Source: Bacillota bacterium
GTDB taxonomy: Bacteria; Bacillota; Negativicutes; Sporomusales; Sporomusaceae
Length of the DNA stretch: 40,809 nt
Direction of reading: 5' to 3'
NCBI GenBank assembly: GCA_023443285.1
Contig: JAEZVB010000081.1
Span: 1-40,809 of the forward strand
Positions within the stretch are counted from its first letter, which is position 1. Each line of letters opens with the position of its first letter. This document shows positions 26,497 to 34,426 of this stretch, piece after piece. Under the pieces are notes generated by a model. It did not search any database, was not told the DNA's origin, and saw only the letters and a program-made list of their open reading frames with translations. A program made the position numbers and the translations under genes.

Positions 26497-26861
26497 TATT
26501 CACGTCTCCGTATTGTCTCAACTTCAACATAATCAAGTGCTGCAGCAATTGGCACAGAGGGCTTACGAACTCGTACCGCCACTTCTTCTACGATAGGGTG
26601 TAACCGCAAAACTTCCTCGGCAATATGATAGGTTAGCGCTTCTAGAAGCTGGAATCGGCGGTTTTCTACGATTTCTTTAGTTTGGTTATATATACCTACA
26701 TAGTCCACTGTCTCTTGCAGATTGTCGCTTTTGCCAGCCTTACTTAAGTCGGCCTTCATATCAAGATCGACATAAAAACGTTGTCCTAACTCTCGTTCAA
26801 ATTCATATACCCCATGAAATCCGTAAAACACCATATTTTTTAAAGATACTCTCTGGCTCAC
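26496..26861 (-). CDS. folB: FolB, dihydroneopterin aldolase
   Basis: FolB converts dihydroneopterin to hydroxymethyl-dihydropterin and glycolaldehyde. The 121-residue protein has FYGFHGVYEFERELGQRFYV near the N-terminus with the catalytic tyrosine/glutamate region, DNLQETVDYVGIYN, FQLLEALTYHIAEEVL with the conserved Glu, and VRVRKPSVPI. Normal length; sits between folP and folK. Confidence 0.96.
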   Translation of the reverse strand: MSQRVSLKNMVFYGFHGVYEFERELGQRFYVDLDMKADLSKAGKSDNLQETVDYVGIYNQTKEIVENRRFQLLEALTYHIAEEVLRLHPIVEEVAVRVRKPSVPIAAALDYVEVETIRRRE

Positions 26862-26872
26862 TTTAACTCCCC

Positions 26873-28075
26873 CTATTGATATTTCGCCTTTAGCATTGCA
26901 TCTGTCATGCGAGCAATGCGGGCGATTGCTTTTACATCATGGACTCTAACAATATTCGCACCTTTGGTGATACCTAATGCTACCGTAGCTGCTGTTCCTT
27001 CCAGTCGGTCATCAGGCGGAGCATCTAGGATATCTCCGATAAATCGTTTGCGCGAGGTACCTAAGAGTATCGGACAACCTAGTGACTTAAGTTCATCTAA
27101 CCGAGACATAATCACCAAATTATCTGATACCTTTTTAACAAAGCCAATACCCGGATCAACAATAAAATTATCCGGATTAATTCCAGCAGTATCACCGATT
27201 TTTATACTGCCACGTAAAAACTCAAGCATATGAGACATAATATCTCTTTTATACTCGGCTTCTCCTTGATTATACATAATGATGACCGGAACATCGTACT
27301 CGGCTACTACACTCGCCATTTCAGGATCGTATTGCAAGCCCCAGATATCATTTATCATGTGTGCACCAGCTTTTAGCGCTTCCTTGGCAACACTGGCTTT
27401 ATAAGTATCAATAGAAATTGGTATACTAGAAATATTCAAAACTTTTTCCAGTACAGGAATTAGCCTTTCTAACTCTTCCTCGGCAGTGATTTTATGTGAA
27501 CCATATGGCCTAGTAGATTCTGCACCAATATCAATAATATCCGCGCCCTCTTCGATCATTTGCTCGACATGCTTCAGTGCAGCATCCAAATTATTAAACT
27601 TACCACCATCGGAAAAAGAATCTGGCGTAAAGTTTAAAATCCCCATAACCAGTGTTTTTTCCTGCGAAATTGTTAGCGTGTGATCCCCTAACGTATAACT
27701 GCGTTGTGGAAAATTTTCGTCAGCGGCAATTACACGCTCGAGTTCCTCTGCCAATTTCTTCAAACCCCACGGCTGAACCTTTAGTTGGGGAATACACTGT
27801 TTAAAGTGTTTTAACGTACCGCTTAATAGTACATCAGTATATTGGTCGCTATAATCAGCGGCTCCTCTTGAAACTGAAGCCTCGCCGCCTTTGGAAAGAA
27901 ACGTCTGTTTTAAAATAAGCGAAGCCTTGCTTAATACATTTTCAACTTTTATCGTCTTAAAAGCAGCTTTATTTGACATAATGGCGGCTCCTGCGGGGTC
28001 ACAACGAACCGTTTCCACTTCTTTTTTGGCCTGGCTTTGAGTTTTTACCTCAATTACTCGCATATTGTATTGCAT
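26873..28075 (-). CDS. folP: FolP, dihydropteroate synthase with N-terminal extension
   Basis: FolP joins hydroxymethyl-dihydropterin pyrophosphate to p-aminobenzoate and is the sulfonamide target. The TIM-barrel domain starts near residue 125: GILNFTPDSFSDGG, DIIDIGAESTRP, PISIDTYKASVAKEAL, INDIWG, DPGIGFVKK and LGTSRKRFIGDIL are all present. About 125 extra residues precede it, with LVSK-like VENVLSKASLILKQTFLSK and LLSGTLKHFKQCIPQLK; many E. coli-type enzymes lack them but long DHPS forms occur in anaerobic Firmicutes. I use ATG 28075, six bases after GGGGAGG; ATG 28081 directly abuts the ribosome site. First gene of the fol cluster. Confidence 0.95.
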   Translation of the reverse strand: MQYNMRVIEVKTQSQAKKEVETVRCDPAGAAIMSNKAAFKTIKVENVLSKASLILKQTFLSKGGEASVSRGAADYSDQYTDVLLSGTLKHFKQCIPQLKVQPWGLKKLAEELERVIAADENFPQRSYTLGDHTLTISQEKTLVMGILNFTPDSFSDGGKFNNLDAALKHVEQMIEEGADIIDIGAESTRPYGSHKITAEEELERLIPVLEKVLNISSIPISIDTYKASVAKEALKAGAHMINDIWGLQYDPEMASVVAEYDVPVIIMYNQGEAEYKRDIMSHMLEFLRGSIKIGDTAGINPDNFIVDPGIGFVKKVSDNLVIMSRLDELKSLGCPILLGTSRKRFIGDILDAPPDDRLEGTAATVALGITKGANIVRVHDVKAIARIARMTDAMLKAKYQ

Positions 28076-28197
28076 AAACATCCTCCCCTATTGCGGAAAA
28101 ATATGTTATTATTGTATCATAAAATTATGTAGAATAAAGATTATTATGCAAATTTTCGAGAATTATCATTAGATTTGCAATATCTAGGAGGCCTATA
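28076..28197. promoter_or_regulatory. divergent intergenic region between folP and the nicotinate PRTase gene
   Basis: This 120-base AT-rich gap must hold both divergent promoters. For folP a TACAAT -10 box can be seen on the minus strand (near 28110), and for the plus strand TTATTA and TAGAAT with an 18-base spacer end near 28134. Both are weak. A small palindrome CATAAAATTATG lies between them and could be an operator. AGGAGG precedes ATG 28198. Confidence 0.35.
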
Positions 28198-29247
28198 ATG
28201 AAACAACGCCTATCGCCTGATCATTTTAATCTCCCTGTTGACCAAATAAAGAGCGGCCATTTCAGCGACAGCTATTTTTTACGCACCCAGGAAATTTTGG
28301 TTAAAGACAACCATCATCCTCGAGTAATAATGCAAGTGTTTCAACGGCAACATGCCGTGTTATGTGGCATTGATGAAGCTATTGCCATTATAAAAAAATG
28401 TGCCCATAATCCAGCTAGTTTAGTTATTCATGCATTGTATGATGGCGATCAAATTGAACCCTGGGAAACGGTTTTGACCATCGAGGGCGATTTGGCAAAC
28501 TTTTCACACCTAGAAACAGTTTATCTCGGCTCACTGTCCCGCCAAACTAAAATAGCTACTAATGTACAGCAAGTAGTTCAAGCTGCCAAGGGCAAACCAG
28601 TATTATTTTTCCCTTCCCGTTTTGATCATTATGCTGTCCAAGCGGCTGATGGCTATGCAGCTCATATTGGCGGCGTATTTGGTGTTTCTACTCCGGCAAA
28701 CGGGTCACTCTGGGGCGCAGAAGCACTTGGCACCATCCCTCATGCATTAATTTCTGCGTATGGTGGCGATACTGTCCGGGCCACAAAAGCTTTTGATACC
28801 CATACAGATCGACGTATAGGCCGGGTTGCGCTTGTCGACTTTTCTAACGACTGTGTTGCAACAGCATTAGCTGTTGCAAGAGAAATGGGCGATACCCTAA
28901 GTGCGGTTCGTCTAGATACGGCAGATACCCTTGTTGACGCTTCGGTAATGCCTTATATGGGTACGTTTAAGCCTACCGGCGTATGCCCGCAATTAGTTTT
29001 AAATGTTCGCCAAGCTCTTGACCTCGAGGGCTTTAGTCATGTCAAAATAATGGTATCCGGCGGATTTAACGCTGAGCGTATTAGACAGTTTGAAGCGGCA
29101 AATGTTCCAGTTGACGTGTATGCTGTCGGAAGTAGTTTATTTAATGATAATATCAACTTCACAGCAGATGTAGTTATGGTAAATGGTCAACCCGGTGGTA
29201 AAGTTGGCCGAAGTTATCGTCCAAATCCCCGATTAGCTTTAGTGTAA
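28198..29247 (+). CDS. nicotinate phosphoribosyltransferase family protein
   Basis: A 349-residue type II phosphoribosyltransferase of the nicotinate/quinolinate PRTase superfamily, likely making nicotinate mononucleotide from nicotinate and PRPP in NAD salvage. The N-terminal domain has DSYFLRTQEILVKDNHHPRV; the barrel has FPSRFDHYAVQAADGYAAHI, GSLWGAEALGTIPHALISAY (with the conserved GTIPH), VRLDTAD, and the phosphate-binding KIMVSGGFNAERIRQF followed by YAVGSSLFNDN. It is shorter than the 480-residue PncB form, as in the archaeal/Firmicutes subfamily. It is the only plus-strand chromosomal gene here and has its own terminator. Exact substrate is inference. Confidence 0.9.
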   Translation: MKQRLSPDHFNLPVDQIKSGHFSDSYFLRTQEILVKDNHHPRVIMQVFQRQHAVLCGIDEAIAIIKKCAHNPASLVIHALYDGDQIEPWETVLTIEGDLANFSHLETVYLGSLSRQTKIATNVQQVVQAAKGKPVLFFPSRFDHYAVQAADGYAAHIGGVFGVSTPANGSLWGAEALGTIPHALISAYGGDTVRATKAFDTHTDRRIGRVALVDFSNDCVATALAVAREMGDTLSAVRLDTADTLVDASVMPYMGTFKPTGVCPQLVLNVRQALDLEGFSHVKIMVSGGFNAERIRQFEAANVPVDVYAVGSSLFNDNINFTADVVMVNGQPGGKVGRSYRPNPRLALV

Positions 29248-29289
29248 TAAACTAATACGGAAGGTTATATTTTGTGGATGTATAAAAAA

Positions 29290-29322
29290 ATGCTGTCGCA
29301 CTAAGTGTGGCAGCTTTTCTTT
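29290..29322 (+). terminator. intrinsic terminator of the nicotinate PRTase gene
   Basis: A 10-base stem GCTGTCGCAC/GTGTGGCAGC (29292-29314, two G-T pairs, loop TAA) followed by TTTTCTTT. It lies 45 bases after the stop codon. Confidence 0.82.
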
Positions 29323-29324
29323 GT

Positions 29325-29362
29325 AAAAAAACACTCCCCCGACCTCGAAAAAGATGGGGAAG
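29325..29362 (-). terminator. intrinsic terminator of the lemA/TPM operon
   Basis: On the minus strand CTTCCCC pairs with GGGGGAG around a 15-base loop and is followed by TGTTTTTTT. It lies about 70 bases after the stop of the TPM-domain gene and is back to back with the terminator of the convergent PRTase gene. Confidence 0.65.
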
Positions 29363-29428
29363 GTGAAAGATTAATTTATGTTATAAAACAAATTATACAC
29401 CCTTTGGAAGCGTACAATAATATTGGAA

Positions 29429-30184
29429 CTACCATTTTCGGCTAGAGCCGCCACCGCCGCCCGAACCTCCACCAAAACCGCCACCGCCGCTGCCTCCACC
29501 ACGGAATCTCAGCAGAGAAAGAATAAGATATGTGATACTCCCACCAAGAAATAGCCAATCAATGATAAATAAGGCTAATACTCCCGCTACGAGCGCAAGC
29601 TGTGCCCACCACGGCAATGAATCATACCAGGATTGATTATTCGCTGAATGTGCCTTAGCTGGCTTAGCATCAGTATTTATATCCTGATTATACTCTTTAG
29701 CTGCTATACTAACTAATGCCTGGTAGCCATTCCAAATACCCTTATTATAATCATTGGCGGTAAAATAAGGTATCATGTAACTATCTTGAATAGCACCCGT
29801 CTTAGCATCATTGAGCGCCCCTTCCAAGCCATAACCTACTTCAATCCGCGACTGTCGATCATTTACTGCAATTAATAGCAGCACACCATTATTTAGCTGT
29901 TTATCGCCAATACCCCACTTTCGAAGAATTTCCAGGGCATAGGTCTCTACTGGGACTCCCTCAAGCGACTTGACTGTTACAACCACGATTTGCGCTTTGG
30001 TCTTAGCTGCTAGTTTGCTGCCTAAACTGTTAATTTTACTCTTAGTTTCAGAGTCAATTACTCCGGCATAATCTTGAACATATATACTCTGGGTCGGTGC
30101 CGGAGGAATTTGCGGCTGCGCCCAAGCAATAGCGGCTAGTAGTACATATCCAACTAAAACCAGCCAGGCTAACCTTTTTTTCAT
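29429..30184 (-). CDS. TPM-domain (YgcG-like) membrane protein
   Basis: A 251-residue protein with a signal peptide (KKRLAWLVLVGYVLLAAIAWA, cleaved near AWAQ), a TPM domain (about 35-155: YVQDYAGVIDSETKSKINSL, LLLIAVNDRQSRIEVGYGLE, GALNDAKTGAIQDSYMIPYF), two C-terminal membrane helices (about 190-225) and a Gly/Ser tail (GGGSGGGGFGGGSGGGGG) ending RKW. TPM proteins are linked to membrane-protein quality control or repair, but the activity is unproven in most bacteria. It pairs with lemA directly upstream, a common and conserved duo. Confidence 0.9.
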   Translation of the reverse strand: MKKRLAWLVLVGYVLLAAIAWAQPQIPPAPTQSIYVQDYAGVIDSETKSKINSLGSKLAAKTKAQIVVVTVKSLEGVPVETYALEILRKWGIGDKQLNNGVLLLIAVNDRQSRIEVGYGLEGALNDAKTGAIQDSYMIPYFTANDYNKGIWNGYQALVSIAAKEYNQDINTDAKPAKAHSANNQSWYDSLPWWAQLALVAGVLALFIIDWLFLGGSITYLILSLLRFRGGGSGGGGFGGGSGGGGGSSRKW

Positions 30185-30210
30185 AAGTTATCCCCCCGCT
30201 TGGCAAACAA

Positions 30211-30765
30211 TTAAAATTTAACCTGCGGAACTTGTTTTGCACCTTCTTCTGCTTTGAAATATTCTTTCGGCGCAAACCCCATCATGCCAGCAAATAAGCT
30301 TGTCGGTAACGATCGTATCTTTACATTGTAGCCTTGAACACTATCATTATAATCTTTTCTCGCTACAGCAATCCGATTCTCAGTTCCACTGAGTTCATCC
30401 ATGAGCGCGCGGAAATTCTGATCGGCCTTAAGATTTGGGTAATTCTCGACGACAACCAATAGTCGGCTGAGCGCTGAATTAAGTTCAGCATTTGCTTCTG
30501 CTTTTCCAACAGGCCCTTGCGCCCCCGTTAGCTTTGCTCGTGCATCAGCAACAGCTTGAATTGCCTGTTGCTCGTGAGCAGCATAGCCCTTTACGGTATT
30601 AACTAAATTTGGAATTAGATCAGCACGTCGCTGTAGTTGGTTTTCAATCTGACTCCATTTGCCGTTAACACTTTCATTCATGCTAACAAGCGTATTATAA
30701 CTAAACATAGCACTTACCAGCAGAGCTCCCACAATTGCTACAATGATCCACACTGTCTTATTCAT
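30211..30765 (-). CDS. lemA: LemA family protein
   Basis: A 184-residue protein with an N-terminal membrane helix (VWIIVAIVGALLVSAMFSYN) and the helical LemA domain: YNTLVSMNESVNGKWSQIEN, QLQRRADLIPNLVNTVKGYA, VVVENYPNLKADQNFRALMD, ELSGTENRIAVARKDYND and the late YNVKIRSLPTSLFAGMMGF. Function is not known; its usual partner, a TPM-domain protein, follows 26 bases later. AGGGAGG precedes the start. Confidence 0.95.
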   Translation of the reverse strand: MNKTVWIIVAIVGALLVSAMFSYNTLVSMNESVNGKWSQIENQLQRRADLIPNLVNTVKGYAAHEQQAIQAVADARAKLTGAQGPVGKAEANAELNSALSRLLVVVENYPNLKADQNFRALMDELSGTENRIAVARKDYNDSVQGYNVKIRSLPTSLFAGMMGFAPKEYFKAEEGAKQVPQVKF

Positions 30766-30844
30766 AAAAAACCTCCCTCAAATTTTTCCAATAGACTGCT
30801 TACTTATTATCTCTAGCATGTTTATATCTATTATTAAAAGGATT

Positions 30845-31330
30845 TTATTTCCTAGAGATAACCTGGAAATCGCTACGAAATTGAATAGCTTCCGCAATAT
30901 GACTTGCTTCAATTTGCTCCTTGCCAGCCAAATCAGCAATAGTCTGCGCAACTTTTATTATTCTGTCATAGCCTCTGGCACTCAGATTCATCTTAATAAA
31001 AGCTTGCTTAAGAATGGCTATTGAATCTGGAGTTAGCTTGCACAGTTTTTTAATATATTTATGCTCCATCTGAGCATTTGCATACAAACCAAACCCTTGA
31101 AGCCGTTTGAACTGAATCAACCTTGCGGCCTCCACCCGTTGCCGAATAACAGCCGATGACTCTTGCTCTGTATTTTTTACCAAGTCGTTATACTCAAGAC
31201 GAGGAACATGTATTTTTATATCTAAGCGATCTAATAAAGGACCAGATATTTTCTTCTGATAACGGCGAATGTCACCGCTTGTGCAAGTACATTGTCTTGA
31301 CGGGTCGGAACTAAAACCACACGGACAACC
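30845..31330 (-). pseudogene. comM: ComM/YifB Mg-chelatase-like ATPase, C-terminal fragment cut by prophage
   Basis: ComM is a AAA+ helicase that extends strand invasion during natural transformation. Only about the last 160 residues remain: homology starts at CPCGFSSDPSRQCTCTSGDI (31327 downward), continues with RRYQKKISGPLLDRLDIKIH and ends with the Mg_chelatase C-terminal LNLSARGYDRIIKVAQTIAD. Walker A and B, expected upstream, are absent. Upstream of GCPCG the frame reads NRHQGCYLH and hits a TAA at 31361-31363, with no start codon; the first possible start is TTG 31183. The normal sequence here is NPCPCG, so the break falls inside this motif. The N-terminal part probably lies beyond the other prophage end. 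Loss would reduce transformation. Confidence 0.9.
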
Positions 31331-31348
31331 GTGTAGATAACAACCTTG
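31322..31348. other. prophage attachment junction (one att end) in comM
   Basis: Recognisable comM sequence stops between 31325 and 31330 (the TGTCCGTGTGG stretch on the minus strand, coding CPCG), and unrelated sequence begins to the right. The window beyond carries phage genes. The core cannot be delimited without the other prophage end. Confidence 0.65.
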
Positions 31349-31446
31349 ATGGCGATTTAATTAAATGTACTAGTTTACACCCTAGTCTTCCACCTCCTGG
31401 TGATACTCCAGCTGAGCGCACTCGCTGGGCGCGGTATAAGAAGAAT

Positions 31447-31776
31447 ATGACTATAAAACAAGTTGCGGAAAAGGCTGAAATACATGAACCAACGGTGTCG
31501 CGCGCCGAGAATGGCAAGCCGATTGAAATTGGCACTTTGAAAAAGCTTGCTATTATATTAGAGCAACCTATTTGGTGGTTGGGTTGCTTTGAGAAATTAC
31601 CAGAGGAAACCCTAGCACAACGTATTAGAAAACGCCGGCTATATCACGGATTCACCAAAAGGGAATTTGCATCTGTAATTGGTGTTAACGAAAAAACTGT
31701 CCGCTGGTGGGAAGATGAAACTGCAGAGCCTTCAGCGGAATCATTGAAGATATTACTTCCTTATCTTACATTATAG
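31447..31776 (+). CDS. tandem XRE-type HTH regulator, 5' end lost or non-standard at the att junction
   Basis: From ATG 31447 this gives 109 residues with two helix-turn-helix units: TIKQVAEKAEIHEPTVSRAE (first) and TKREFASVIGVNEKTVRWWE (second), joined by a hydrophobic linker LEQPIWWLGCFEKL. The first HTH from this ATG lacks its first helix, which is encoded just upstream in the same frame (PPPGDTPAERTRWARYKKN). The frame stays open back to a TAA at 31312-31314, across the comM junction, but holds no ATG, GTG or TTG upstream of 31447. The gene has either lost its 5' end by recombination at att or uses a rare start. Likely a phage or cargo regulator; target unknown. Confidence 0.75.
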   Translation: MTIKQVAEKAEIHEPTVSRAENGKPIEIGTLKKLAIILEQPIWWLGCFEKLPEETLAQRIRKRRLYHGFTKREFASVIGVNEKTVRWWEDETAEPSAESLKILLPYLTL

Positions 31777-32048
31777 AATATTCTCTGCTGTATTAATGTT
31801 TCCTGCAGGCGACAGAAGTAGTAACCGACTTAGTAGTTATTCTATTACTGTATATATTAGAAGGAAACTTTAATTTCTTCTCACTAGCAATGCAAAAAGT
31901 ACTAATAATTAGGCACCGATACAGCTACCAAATTAGCCGAGCAAATTAGGTTCAGCCTGGAATCATAGATTGCAATAATCATTAATCCCATAGTTTCGTC
32001 CCCGCCTTTAGGAAGGGTGCCCAAAATACGTCTATTTTTCTTCCAACG
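31777..32048. other. non-coding gap inside the prophage end
   Basis: This 272-base stretch between the HTH gene and the exported-protein gene has no convincing reading frame. A minus-strand frame starting at 32290 and running to 31982 is only a shadow of the exported-protein gene. I see no terminator, tRNA or strong repeat. Confidence 0.5.
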
Positions 32049-32423
32049 TCATTTCTTCTGTTTTTCTTTTTCGGCAATCTCATTAAGTGCCTCGTCCACA
32101 ATAATTGTAACCAATGGGTAACTTTGATCTCCATATGAATAATGGTAGTCGGCTTTATAAGTGCTAAGCCTTTTTCCACCAGTGTCAAAAACCTCAATTT
32201 CAGTTTCTGTGGATGATTTTGTTTTTGTGTCGATGCTGTAAGTATAAACACATGCTGAGCCATCTGCCCATACCATCTTAGATTTGGCACTTAGAGTGTT
32301 ATTGTCTATTTGCGCAGCTCCAAGATAATAAAAATTATGTGCAAGTTCCTTTTCAGAGGCAAAACAAGTACTTATTACCATCATAATAGTTACGACTAGT
32401 ATCCATGCAATCTTTCTTAACAC
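32049..32423 (-). CDS. exported protein of unknown function (prophage cargo)
   Basis: A 124-residue product starting at GTG 32423 after AGGGGGTGA. Residues 1-22 form a signal peptide (RKIAWILVVTIMMVISTCFA, cleavage likely after FA-S). The mature part is a small beta-rich domain (NFYYLGAAQIDNNTLSAKSK, CVYTYSIDTKTKSSTETEIE) with a charged helical end. I recognise no family. Position between att and a GNAT gene makes it a lysogenic-cargo candidate. Confidence 0.7.
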   Translation of the reverse strand: MLRKIAWILVVTIMMVISTCFASEKELAHNFYYLGAAQIDNNTLSAKSKMVWADGSACVYTYSIDTKTKSSTETEIEVFDTGGKRLSTYKADYHYSYGDQSYPLVTIIVDEALNEIAEKEKQKK

Positions 32424-32463
32424 TATCTCACCCCCTTATTAGCGCACAAACAACATTATAATA

Positions 32464-33099
32464 CTATTCGCAAACCTTATATAAGGATTGTGAACCACGC
32501 ACACTTTTAAATCCATGTCTTTTATAAAACTTGTATAATCGTTCTGTGAGTCTTTTTCCATTAGGTATATCGTTATCTTTTATTAAATTGTCATACTCCT
32601 CATGGTTTGAATACTCAAAAGCAGCAGGCTGCATTACCATACAAGCAAAATTAGCAGACATTAATCTATACAGTAAATTATTGATGTTTTTGAGAATAAA
32701 ATTACCGTACCCGAGTCCTCGGTATGATGGTTTAATGAATAGTCTTTCTAGGTATAATACATTATCAGTTAAATCCATACCCCTATACTTATCTTTTAAG
32801 CCATTTGTTTTGCTGCTAAAGATAGATAGGATAGCATTTGATAATTCTTGGTTTTGACTATCAGCGATATCAAGAACGTGTTCTCGATTATTAAATGCTT
32901 TATCAACATTATATAAAAGAACTTGCATTATTCCTATTTCAACTTGGTTAATTTCCTCAAAATCGTCATCATCAATCTCTTGTTCAATAATAGCTATAGA
33001 TATGTGTGTAAAATAATCATCACAATCAAATGTGCCTTCTTCGATATCATCAGAATATGCATGTTGATACGATGTTGAGCTAAATAGTAATTGCTTCAT
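32464..33099 (-). CDS. GNAT-family N-acetyltransferase (prophage cargo)
   Basis: A 211-residue protein with a GNAT core: the strand YLERLFIKPSYRG and acetyl-CoA loop R127-G128-L-G130-Y-G132 (motif A), followed by the helix NFILKNINNLLYRL, and a late YKFYKRHGFKSVRGSQSLYK (motif B end, with the typical FYKRHGF). The N-terminal 110 residues are acidic and extended. Substrate is unknown; phage-borne GNATs include protein or antibiotic acetylases and toxin-type enzymes. GGGGTG lies before ATG 33099. It is 25 bases from the AbiGi-like gene and probably co-transcribed with it. Confidence 0.8.
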   Translation of the reverse strand: MKQLLFSSTSYQHAYSDDIEEGTFDCDDYFTHISIAIIEQEIDDDDFEEINQVEIGIMQVLLYNVDKAFNNREHVLDIADSQNQELSNAILSIFSSKTNGLKDKYRGMDLTDNVLYLERLFIKPSYRGLGYGNFILKNINNLLYRLMSANFACMVMQPAAFEYSNHEEYDNLIKDNDIPNGKRLTERLYKFYKRHGFKSVRGSQSLYKVCE

Positions 33100-33124
33100 G
33101 TGTAATCACCCCATATATTGAAGT

Positions 33125-33802
33125 TTACTTTAAGCTTTGCCTAGCAATTCTTAATATCATTTCTTCGTATCCCCACTCAGGGTTAATTAAAGGGGCATGC
33201 CTGTATTCATCCGGCACTTTAAAAGTATTATCTTCAGAAATAATTGCAATTACGTCCTGAGGCTTAAAGTCAGAATCTCCTAATACTCTCCATTCTCTTT
33301 CCCACGAAAAATCAAAATCCTTATCTTTATTGAACATATGAATCAATGCACCTATCTGAGGAAATCCATCAGCAAAACTGTTAGCCTTGGAGCTTTTAAA
33401 CATTTCCCAATATGCTTTAATCATATCTTTGTTTTTTCCATTTGCATATATGCACGGGCTTCCATAATATGAATCTTCGATATCTGACTTGTTAAATACA
33501 ATCCCGTAGGGTTTAAAATTGACAGCTCTAACTTCTATATTAAACATATTCTTAACTTGATTAAGTGGGGTTTCAGTCATACATGCCACATAAAATTTTT
33601 CCCGAATTTCAGTCGGGTGTTCTTTTAATTTATTTTCAAATAAACAGTAATGATTTCTCGCATAAATCGTATGTGTTTCTAAAATCGATAATAAATTCGC
33701 CGGCGCTGGCCTACCTTCAAAATCTTTGGTCAAGTGTACAATGAAACGGGATATATCTTCGCGCCTTGCTTTTGCTCCGTAAATATATTCAGATGCCGCC
33801 AA
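33125..33802 (-). CDS. AbiGi/DUF2971-like protein, possible abortive-infection factor
   Basis: A 225-residue protein read from TTG 33802, with AAGGAGGG upstream. The pattern resembles AbiGi or DUF2971 proteins: an early RFIVHLTKD (H23), FYVACMTETPLNQVK, KPYGIVFNKSDI, and the block FDFSWEREWRVLGD around E168-R172, which those families keep. The fold has been linked to ADP-ribosyltransferase-like folds, but that is not shown here. AbiGi belongs to a phage-exclusion pair with AbiGii; no AbiGii homologue is visible. The family call rests on these motifs only. Neighbours: GNAT gene downstream, a terminator upstream. Confidence 0.5.
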   Translation of the reverse strand: MAASEYIYGAKARREDISRFIVHLTKDFEGRPAPANLLSILETHTIYARNHYCLFENKLKEHPTEIREKFYVACMTETPLNQVKNMFNIEVRAVNFKPYGIVFNKSDIEDSYYGSPCIYANGKNKDMIKAYWEMFKSSKANSFADGFPQIGALIHMFNKDKDFDFSWEREWRVLGDSDFKPQDVIAIISEDNTFKVPDEYRHAPLINPEWGYEEMILRIARQSLK

Positions 33803-33900
33803 AAATCTCCCTCCTTATATTATAACAATTTACTATTTATTGTAATATCTCCTTCTTACAAAATTAAAAAGCCGCATACCCGTTACCAGTATCCCGAAAC

Positions 33901-33944
33901 AAAAAAAATTCCTGCTCTCAGCCATCAAATAGGCCAGGAGCAGG
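33901..33944 (-). terminator. intrinsic terminator in the cargo block
   Basis: On the minus strand CCTGCTC pairs with GAGCAGG with an inner GGCC/GGC arm, followed by AATTTTTTTT. It lies 56 bases after the stop of the 34001-34366 gene and separates it from the AbiGi-like/GNAT unit. Confidence 0.82.
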
Positions 33945-34000
33945 TAATATATTTTTAACTGGCTTTCCTGCACACAAAATATTTTAAATAACTTTAACTG

Positions 34001-34366
34001 TTAATAGTCATTATTATTTCGAAATTTCTCAAAATCATCACCGAGAAATTTCTTTAGCTTTTTGCCACGTCTTCTATCGTAATAGTATAATCGCTTCATC
34101 TTATTGCTGGAATAATACTCAAACTCCTTGCAATATTCGGGATAAGTCAAAAACAAAGCTTCACTTCTCACTAATAAATCGCTTATTACTGCTTCTAACT
34201 CTGGTTCCCCAAATCCTTGGTATTCGTATACGCGAATCGCATTATCCTTGCACCTAAGTGTAACAGAAAATCCTTGAACTTTATATCGAATATGCGGGGG
34301 TGCACCTAGCTCATAATTCATACTAATTCCTTTTTCGTTAATGAGAGATAAAAGAACACCTTCCAT
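34001..34366 (-). CDS. hypothetical protein (prophage cargo)
   Basis: A 121-residue product with AGGGGG eight bases before ATG 34366; an internal ATG at 34321 also has AAGGA upstream. The N-terminal half is beta-rich (HIRYKVQGFSVTLRCKDNAI, RVYEYQGFGEPEL) and the C-terminal half helical and basic (YYDRRRGKKLKKFLGDDFEK). No family recognised. It lies between the split SLATT gene and a terminator, so it may share a unit with SLATT. Good codon usage for its surroundings and a clear ribosome site support a real gene. Confidence 0.6.
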   Translation of the reverse strand: MEGVLLSLINEKGISMNYELGAPPHIRYKVQGFSVTLRCKDNAIRVYEYQGFGEPELEAVISDLLVRSEALFLTYPEYCKEFEYYSSNKMKRLYYYDRRRGKKLKKFLGDDFEKFRNNNDY

Positions 34367-34426
34367 GACTCTACCCCCTAGACGCTTTTCATCTATATAA
34401 TTACACAGAAATGGAAGGAATCCTTT

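Noticed and set aside
31311..31535. 74-residue minus-strand frame across the comM junction as a possible comM continuation
   Set aside because: It is in a different frame from the comM fragment and lacks ComM motifs; it is the shadow of the HTH gene.
31982..32290. 102-residue minus-strand frame overlapping the exported-protein gene
   Set aside because: The alternative frame (32049-32423) has a signal peptide and a ribosome site; this one has neither.
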